Shown here: piece after piece, positions 61,801 to 64,000 of the stretch | How the letters are laid out: each line of letters opens with the position of its first letter | Position numbering within the stretch: the first letter of the stretch is position 1 | NCBI RefSeq assembly: GCF_010183535.1 | Contig: NC_071330.1 | Coordinates: 1,373,217-1,437,216, forward strand | Length of the DNA stretch: 64,000 nucleotides | Reading direction: 5' to 3' | Origin: Caenorhabditis remanei | Taxonomy: Eukaryota > Nematoda > Chromadorea > Rhabditida > Rhabditidae | Position numbers and translations under genes: made by a program | The notes under the pieces: generated by a model | What the model saw: the letters and a program-made list of their open reading frames with translations, nothing else | Told to the model about the DNA's origin: nothing | Database searches by the model: none

Positions 61801-64000
61801 CTCTGATGTGCTGATAGATCTTAAGGCATCTTCACATTGTCATCAGTGTTCAAATTCTGGTTATTGTCTACACCCAGAACGTTATATCTAGATTATCTTT
61901 TGGGAAGATCTTTCGGGAAGATATGAGAAAACAGGGGTAGACCAAAAGACATGTTTCATCGAGCAGAAGTGTCATGACAGTTCATGAGCTGATTTCCCAT
62001 AAAGATAGGTCGACAAGTGTGAACATAACAATAGGATTCACACCACATTGTCACCTGTCTTTATTAATCCCATCGACGTAAAGGGTAGTAGGATAAAACG
62101 GGTAGAATCTTTTCAGGGATCTTATTAGCTCGGCACGCTTCTTGCAACCGCGCTCTACCGAAATCGAAGAAAATTGTGTGCGAAATTGAGAGACTCAGAG
62201 AAAAAGATACATTGTTCAAGGGCATTTCGGTGGAGCGCAGTTGTGAGAACGGTGCTATAGCTATACCCGAGTTTTACGGACTCCGGATTCTGAAATTCAG
62301 AGTTTTTTCGCCATTCCGAATCCCGGTTTCAGATTTCGAAAAATGAAATGCAGTAATGGCCAAAAAGATACGAACTTTGGCCTTTTTCAGTTTAAAATGT
62401 CCAACCTTTAGAGGGTGTTACGGTATCATTGATCGTCCCGCAAAGTAAATTTTTTATGGGATCGTACAGATCAAAAGTAGTGCTCCATTTTTGTAGTTGA
62501 CAACTTTTTTGTACGGACACTCCTTGGCAAGTTACATATCGGCAAAGTAATTTCTCTCTCAAATTGTCCCATTTCAGTGGAAAATGAAGTCATATTTGAG
62601 CTACCTCCTTAAAATCACCATAACTCACTAAAGAGCGCTCGTGCAGAAAAGTTGTCAACTACAAAATTGTAGCTCTACTTTCAATCTATATGATCCATTA
62701 AAGTTAACTTGGTGTGACATTCAGTTATACCGTAACACCCTCTCAAAGTAGGACGATTTCAACTAAAACGGCCAAAGTTCGTTCGTTTCTTTTTCTCCCA
62801 GTACTGTTGCTCATTCCGAATCACAGAAATTAAAAAAAAAAAGGCATTCCGTACAAATATGGTCTCCTCCTAGTTCTGTGTCTGTTATTCTAAACGGGAC
62901 AGATTGGGAATCATAATTGTAAAACGGACCGGGCTAACTGGCAAAAATCGACGAAAATTACACTCTAGCCCAATCTGCGTTACAATAATGATTCCCAAGT
63001 AGCTTTCCAAAAATGTAGCACAATTTTCTTGAACTTTTCGCTAGCTTTCACTAAATTTTAAACTAATTTTTGAATATTTTCAGTCAACCTTTTTCGAGTT
63101 TAGCTAATTTCCGCCGATGCTGTCGTAGAAACATCAGCCAATCTGTTATAAGCAGACTTGTCACGGGCCGGGCCGGGCCAAAATCAGGAAAAATCTCGGC
63201 CCGGCCCGGCCCGCTCGGCCCGTTTTGAACCATTTTTTCAAAACATTTTGTGTTTTTGAACGTTTATTGGAAATTTTTTGAACTTTTTTGAAAAAAGTAT
63301 GGTTTTCGAATAAGCATTTAAAATTGAATCAAAATGTGAATATGTATGATAATTTAAGCATTTTTACTCTTTTTTTCGAAAAATTTCAAAAAAAATTGGT
63401 AAAAATGGGTACCCATTTTTGAATCCGGGCCGACCGGGCCGGGCCGGCCCGATTTTTGACCAGTCTGGTTATAAGTTTTGATCCGAGTCGATAATTTTCA
63501 AATTTTACTTTGTTTATATCGGGCAAGAGACTTAGAGTTTTTTCTCGCGTTGACAGAAATGTTCACCGTTTTGATATATTTTTGCTATTTTCAATTAAAA
63601 TTTATCGAAAAAAGTAGATCAAAAACGGTGTAAGTTTTTGTTGGCGCGAGAAAATAACTCTGCGTCTCTCCCCGCCGATACTCTCTTGTTTGCTGTGGGG
63701 CGCAGTTGTAAGAGGGGGGAAGGCTCATAATGGCGATTTCCTTGAGAATTTTGCTTTTTTCACAAATGTTTTCAGAGTAAATTCGACGTTTCATAGACTT
63801 TTCATGAATTTTTGTCAATTTTCTACTTAAACTGAATGAAATATTTTCTATTTTTCTGTTTCCCAGTTACATACCTGAATGTAGTCGTTGATCTTTTCCG
63901 CGATACTGCCCTCGACGCACATCATCTTACAGAACTCTCGTATCGATAAGGCATTCGACGGGTGTAATCGAGTGAGCAAGAATGTTCCACAGTACTGTAC
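37112..64000 (-). CDS. KLHL18-like BACK/Kelch-repeat protein, 5' end beyond the window
   Basis: Exons, in order of transcription, are >64000-63875, 61048-60879, 42552-42450, 41644-41318, 40561-40354, 38270-37979 and 37250-37112. All phases match, giving 454 visible residues. The first exons encode the BACK domain ([46 protein letters not shown], then [14 protein letters not shown] and [18 protein letters not shown]). Six Kelch blades follow ([60 protein letters not shown]), ending [12 protein letters not shown]. The order and wording match KLHL18, a substrate adaptor for cullin-3 ligases (family knowledge). The BTB domain is outside the window. The intron 60878-42553 is 18.3 kb and contains at least eight genes or gene remnants on the plus strand. 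Confidence 0.9.
38596..38835. repeat. Family B palindrome (ATACTTGTCA...GGCCCGG)
   Basis: Ends CATACTTGTCA and TGACAAGTATG enclose GGGCCGGCCCGG and its mirror with A/T-rich arms. Relatives are at 51826-52061, 53293-53939 and 63153-63467. It is in the last large intron of the Kelch gene. Confidence 0.85.
38956..39824. mobile_element. Element with CTACTCGGCTA ends and GCAACAGTTACGCAGC sub-repeats
   Basis: The ends CTACTCGGCTA and TAGCCGAGTAG are inverted. Both subterminal regions (38965-39175 and 39675-39800) are rich in GCAACAGTT(A/G)CGCAGC-like words. The middle has a TTTCAG acceptor at 39300, then a 38-codon open stretch to a stop at 39416 (key word [20 protein letters not shown]). A second short spliced-looking stretch starts near 39466. 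This may be the relic of a captured gene or a transposase C-terminus; I do not recognise it. Confidence 0.6.
40597..41313. repeat. Tandem array, unit AACGCGTCAAAGGCGCGCCAG, forward
   Basis: About 13 units of 40-60 bases, each an AACGCGTC(C/A)AAGGCGCGCCAG core plus TCTTCACAGTTTCTGAACAGAA. Units 5 onward are the most regular. It lies in the Kelch intron immediately downstream of exon 41644-41318. Confidence 0.9.
41714..42436. repeat. Tandem array, same unit, reversed
   Basis: About 13 units read CTGGCGTGCCTTTGACGCGTTT with AGTCCAGAAACTGTGGAG, i.e. the complement of the array at 40597-41313. It lies in the Kelch intron upstream of exon 41644-41318, so that exon sits between two inverted arrays. 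A blockwise duplication is visible (41714-41780 like 41890-41955). Confidence 0.9.
42974..44032 (+). CDS. FBXB-type F-box protein, gene 1
   Basis: Exons 42974-43062 and 43108-44032 give 337 residues. The F-box spans the intron ([20 protein letters not shown] then [20 protein letters not shown]). The rest is the nematode F-box-associated type 2 region: [41 protein letters not shown], then [11 protein letters not shown]. Such proteins recruit substrates to SCF ligases; targets are unknown. Residues 30-200 are nearly the same as gene 2. The gene lies inside the Kelch gene intron on the opposite strand. Upstream sequence is shared with the other copies (ACCGTGTTTGTTCAGA). Confidence 0.9.
44263..44393. 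repeat. Family C palindrome
   Basis: GCTCAACACAGTTCTTACAATTGCGCTCCACCG is mirrored by GGTAGAGCGCGGTTGTAAGAAGC around CTCTGAGTCTCTCAACTTTGC. It lies between F-box genes 1 and 2. Confidence 0.85.
44521..45585 (+). CDS. FBXB-type F-box protein, gene 2
   Basis: Exons 44521-44609 and 44655-45585 give 339 residues, with the F-box motif [20 protein letters not shown]. It is nearly identical to gene 1 up to about LTLDDLLI. The last third differs and includes a short KKGSK insertion before the [10 protein letters not shown] strand. A family C palindrome (44263-44393) separates it from gene 1. Confidence 0.9.
45818..46870 (+). CDS. FBXB-type F-box protein, gene 3
   Basis: Exons 45818-45906 and 45952-46870 give 335 residues; F-box [20 protein letters not shown]. 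The first 100 residues are distinctive ([14 protein letters not shown]). From about [11 protein letters not shown] on, it is almost base-for-base the same as gene 5, including most of the downstream flank. AATAAA lies about 20 bases after the stop. Confidence 0.9.
47133..48191 (+). pseudogene. FBXB-type F-box gene 4 with premature stop
   Basis: Exon 1 is 47133-47221 ([11 protein letters not shown]...), exon 2 is 47267-48191. A TAG at 47523-47525 replaces the GAG codon in the RFEEWLNH motif that every other copy keeps, cutting the protein to about 116 residues. The rest of the frame (220 codons) stays open to a normal stop, and its motifs ([35 protein letters not shown]) are intact. The nonsense change is therefore probably recent. 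Sequencing error or stop readthrough cannot be excluded. Confidence 0.8.
48404..49453 (+). CDS. FBXB-type F-box protein, gene 5
   Basis: Exons 48404-48492 and 48538-49453 give 334 residues. The N-terminal third matches gene 6 ([18 protein letters not shown]). The remainder matches gene 3 almost exactly ([34 protein letters not shown]). It is thus a mosaic, with the switch around the [17 protein letters not shown] codons. It ends in MLVWL instead of the common MLVWS. Confidence 0.9.
49690..49731 (+). promoter_or_regulatory. Conserved hairpin spanning the F-box gene start codon
   Basis: CCGTCATTCA upstream of the ATG can pair with TGAGTGACGG, which begins inside the ATG, leaving a 15-base loop. 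The same block is kept before all six F-box genes (near 42948, 44497, 45795, 47109, 48381, 49692), with one mismatch in genes 3 and 5 (CCGTCAGTCA). A role in translation is inference. Confidence 0.35.
49716..50768 (+). CDS. FBXB-type F-box protein, gene 6
   Basis: Exons 49716-49804 and 49850-50768 give 335 residues. It shares its first third with gene 5 and the middle ([15 protein letters not shown]) with genes 3 and 5, but the C-terminal third is its own ([19 protein letters not shown]). It is the last gene of the array. Its flank from 49470 repeats that after gene 3. Confidence 0.9.
50769..51402. other. Intergenic, no gene seen
   Basis: A/T-rich sequence after F-box gene 6 with a poly(A) signal (AATAAA near 50890). 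The promoter of the Skp1-like gene at 51403 should be at the right end; TATAAAG occurs near 51382, about 20 bases before the ATG. Confidence 0.4.
51403..54554 (+). CDS. Skp1-like protein, fifth and diverged copy; possibly fused to the following gene
   Basis: Exons 51403-51516, 52938-53226 and 54475-54554 join in phase to 161 residues. Exon 1 has exactly 38 codons, as in copies A-D, and exon 2 starts with the same pattern (N-x-x-W...DT-V...PI-IP...F). The second half ([17 protein letters not shown]) is a weaker match to the Skp1 dimerisation domain. The third exon is hydrophilic ([19 protein letters not shown]). It may read on past 54554 to a TGA near 54568 (NEVRER), or splice in phase to 55383 and continue into the GlyRS-like gene. 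Introns hold family B palindromes (51826-52061, 53293-53939). Confidence 0.75.
51826..52061. repeat. Family B palindrome
   Basis: Ends CATAGTTGTCAAGGCCCGGCCCGG and CCGGGCCGGGCCTTGACAACTATG with A/T-rich arms (GAAAATTTGACT). It lies in intron 1 of the diverged Skp1-like gene. Confidence 0.85.
53293..53939. repeat. Family B palindrome holding a second inner palindrome
   Basis: Ends CATACTTGTCAA and TTGACAAGTATG with GGGCCGGCCCGT-type arms. The inside (53511-53790) is a separate palindrome: AAGGTCAACTCTGATTTTTTCATAG is mirrored by CTATGAAAAAATCAGAGTTGACC. It lies in intron 2 of the diverged Skp1-like gene. Confidence 0.85.
54600..55065. repeat. Cluster of GGGGCGTGGCTTC motifs
   Basis: Copies of GGGCGTGGCTT or its complement occur near 54618, 54722, 54866, 54896, 54932 and 55044, with GCTCCGCCC at 54606 and 54950. 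They are concentrated between the Skp1-like exon at 54554 and the exon at 55383. They could be KLF/Sp1-type promoter sites for the GlyRS-like gene, or only a repeat motif. Confidence 0.5.
55383..58495 (+). CDS. Glycyl-tRNA synthetase-like, with a one-base frameshift
   Basis: Exons 55383-55502, 55753-56247, 56641-57152, 57305-58039 and 58241-58495. A classic start would be ATG at 55479 (MATPEIEA), but the exon is open and in phase upstream. A WHEP domain (about 55753-55900) is followed by the class II catalytic core ([37 protein letters not shown]). Then come [25 protein letters not shown] and [18 protein letters not shown], and the anticodon-binding domain ends in [15 protein letters not shown]. 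One base is missing near 56843-56846, so the frame breaks just where the conserved LRPETAQG motif should be; exon 3 is 512 rather than 513 bases. Motif 3 also differs from the usual EPSFGIGR (here KSAYDVGR). Without the frameshift it is full length. It may be a diverging or recently broken paralog, or carry a sequence error. Confidence 0.85.
59829..60342. repeat. Foldback with CCGGAATCCGGAA minisatellite arms
   Basis: The ends ATAGTTGT and ACAACTAT are inverted. Both arms consist of GGAATCCGGAATCCGGAACCGGAATGAA units, in opposite orientation across an A/T-rich centre (60020-60170). The plan is like 7300-7736: short inverted ends, then an inner minisatellite. Confidence 0.85.
60505..60645. repeat. 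Foldback with GCCGAGATATGAGC arms
   Basis: TCTGTAAGCCGAGATATGAGC at 60538 is mirrored by GCTCATATCTCGGCGCACAGA at 60593, with ATTCCAAAA/TTTTGGAATCC further out. The same arm sequence occurs in the centre of the Skp1-like palindrome near 30600 and 30815. Confidence 0.75.
61225..61590. repeat. Family A palindrome
   Basis: Ends CATACTTGTCAACGGGCC and CCCCGTTGACAAGTATG; core GTAGATCTCGACGAGTTCTATG and GGATGTCTATTCGTT with mirrors. It is in the Kelch intron 61049-63874. Confidence 0.85.
61721..61821. repeat. Family C palindrome, degraded
   Basis: GGACTGTGCTCCACATAAATC pairs loosely with GGTAGAGCACGGTTGTAAAAG around TCTCCGCGTCTCTTC. Confidence 0.6.
62128..62265. repeat. Family C palindrome
   Basis: GCTCGGCACGCTTCTTGCAACCGCGCTCTACCG is mirrored by GGTGGAGCGCAGTTGTGAGAACGGTGC; the centre is GAGAGACTCAGAGAAAAAG. 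Confidence 0.8.
62345..62800. repeat. Family D palindrome
   Basis: GATACGAACTTTGGCC and GGCCAAAGTTCGTTC, GTGTTACGGTATCA and ATACCGTAACACCC, then TTTTTGTAGTTGACAAC and GTTGTCAACTACAAAA are symmetric. The centre is near 62575. Confidence 0.8.
63153..63467. repeat. Family B palindrome
   Basis: CAGACTTGTCACGGGCCGGGCC and GGGCCGGGCCGGCCCG...GACCAGTCTG, with GTATGATAATTTAAGCATTTTTACTC inside. The same inner sequence appears inverted in the copy at 38596-38835. Confidence 0.85.
63525..63715. repeat. Foldback related to the 4511-4892 element
   Basis: GAGACTTAGAGTTTTTTCTCGCG, TTCACCGTTTTGATATATTTTTGC and the mirrored GTAGATCAAAAACGGTGTAAG, CGCGAGAAAATAACTCTGCGTCTC. The core matches 4622-4830 at the other end of the window. 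Confidence 0.75.

Overview
The window is nematode DNA, almost certainly from a Caenorhabditis species other than C. elegans. Introns are short with TTTCAG acceptors. Foldback and satellite repeats fill introns and intergenic space. The gene families are typical of the genus: FBXB-type F-box proteins, Skp1-related proteins and SH2/Fer-like kinases. The minus-strand run CIA2B/MIP18 - FtsJ rRNA methyltransferase - TIM16 matches, from memory, neighbouring genes of C. elegans cosmid F45G2 on chromosome III. No numbers here come from a database search; exon boundaries were derived by hand from splice signals and reading phase.

Layout. 1-3.8 kb: 3' part of a plus-strand gene for an unrecognised two-helix membrane protein, with two large palindromes in its introns. 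3.9-4.4 kb: C-terminal exons of a COMM-domain protein (minus). 5.6-8.9 kb: SH2 + tyrosine kinase gene (plus). 9-10 kb: a TGTCCGGATGTC minisatellite. 10-20.1 kb: a minus-strand, operon-like run (CIA2B, mitochondrial FtsJ methyltransferase, TIM16, then an orphan first exon). 21.5 kb: tRNA-Thr(TGT). 21.6-35.9 kb: a secreted PAN/Apple + thrombospondin-1 gene (plus). Its 7.6 kb fifth intron holds four nearly identical Skp1-like genes, three in tandem and the fourth inverted in a 2.7 kb palindrome. 37.1 kb to beyond the right edge: a KLHL18-like BACK/Kelch gene (minus). One of its introns is 18.3 kb long and holds, on the opposite strand, six FBXB-like F-box genes (one with a premature stop), another Skp1-like gene and a glycyl-tRNA synthetase-like gene with a one-base frameshift.

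How the genes fit together. The operon-like genes serve mitochondrial biogenesis and iron-sulfur assembly (inferred from family knowledge). The 26-58 kb stretch is unusually rich in ubiquitin-ligase parts: five Skp1-like adaptors and six F-box receptors lie inside introns of two host genes, one of which is itself a Cul3-type Kelch adaptor. The exons of the fifth Skp1-like gene are in phase with those of the glycyl-tRNA synthetase-like gene, so a fused protein is possible. Non-genic sequence is dominated by recurring palindromic element families, tandem arrays and short repeated motifs.
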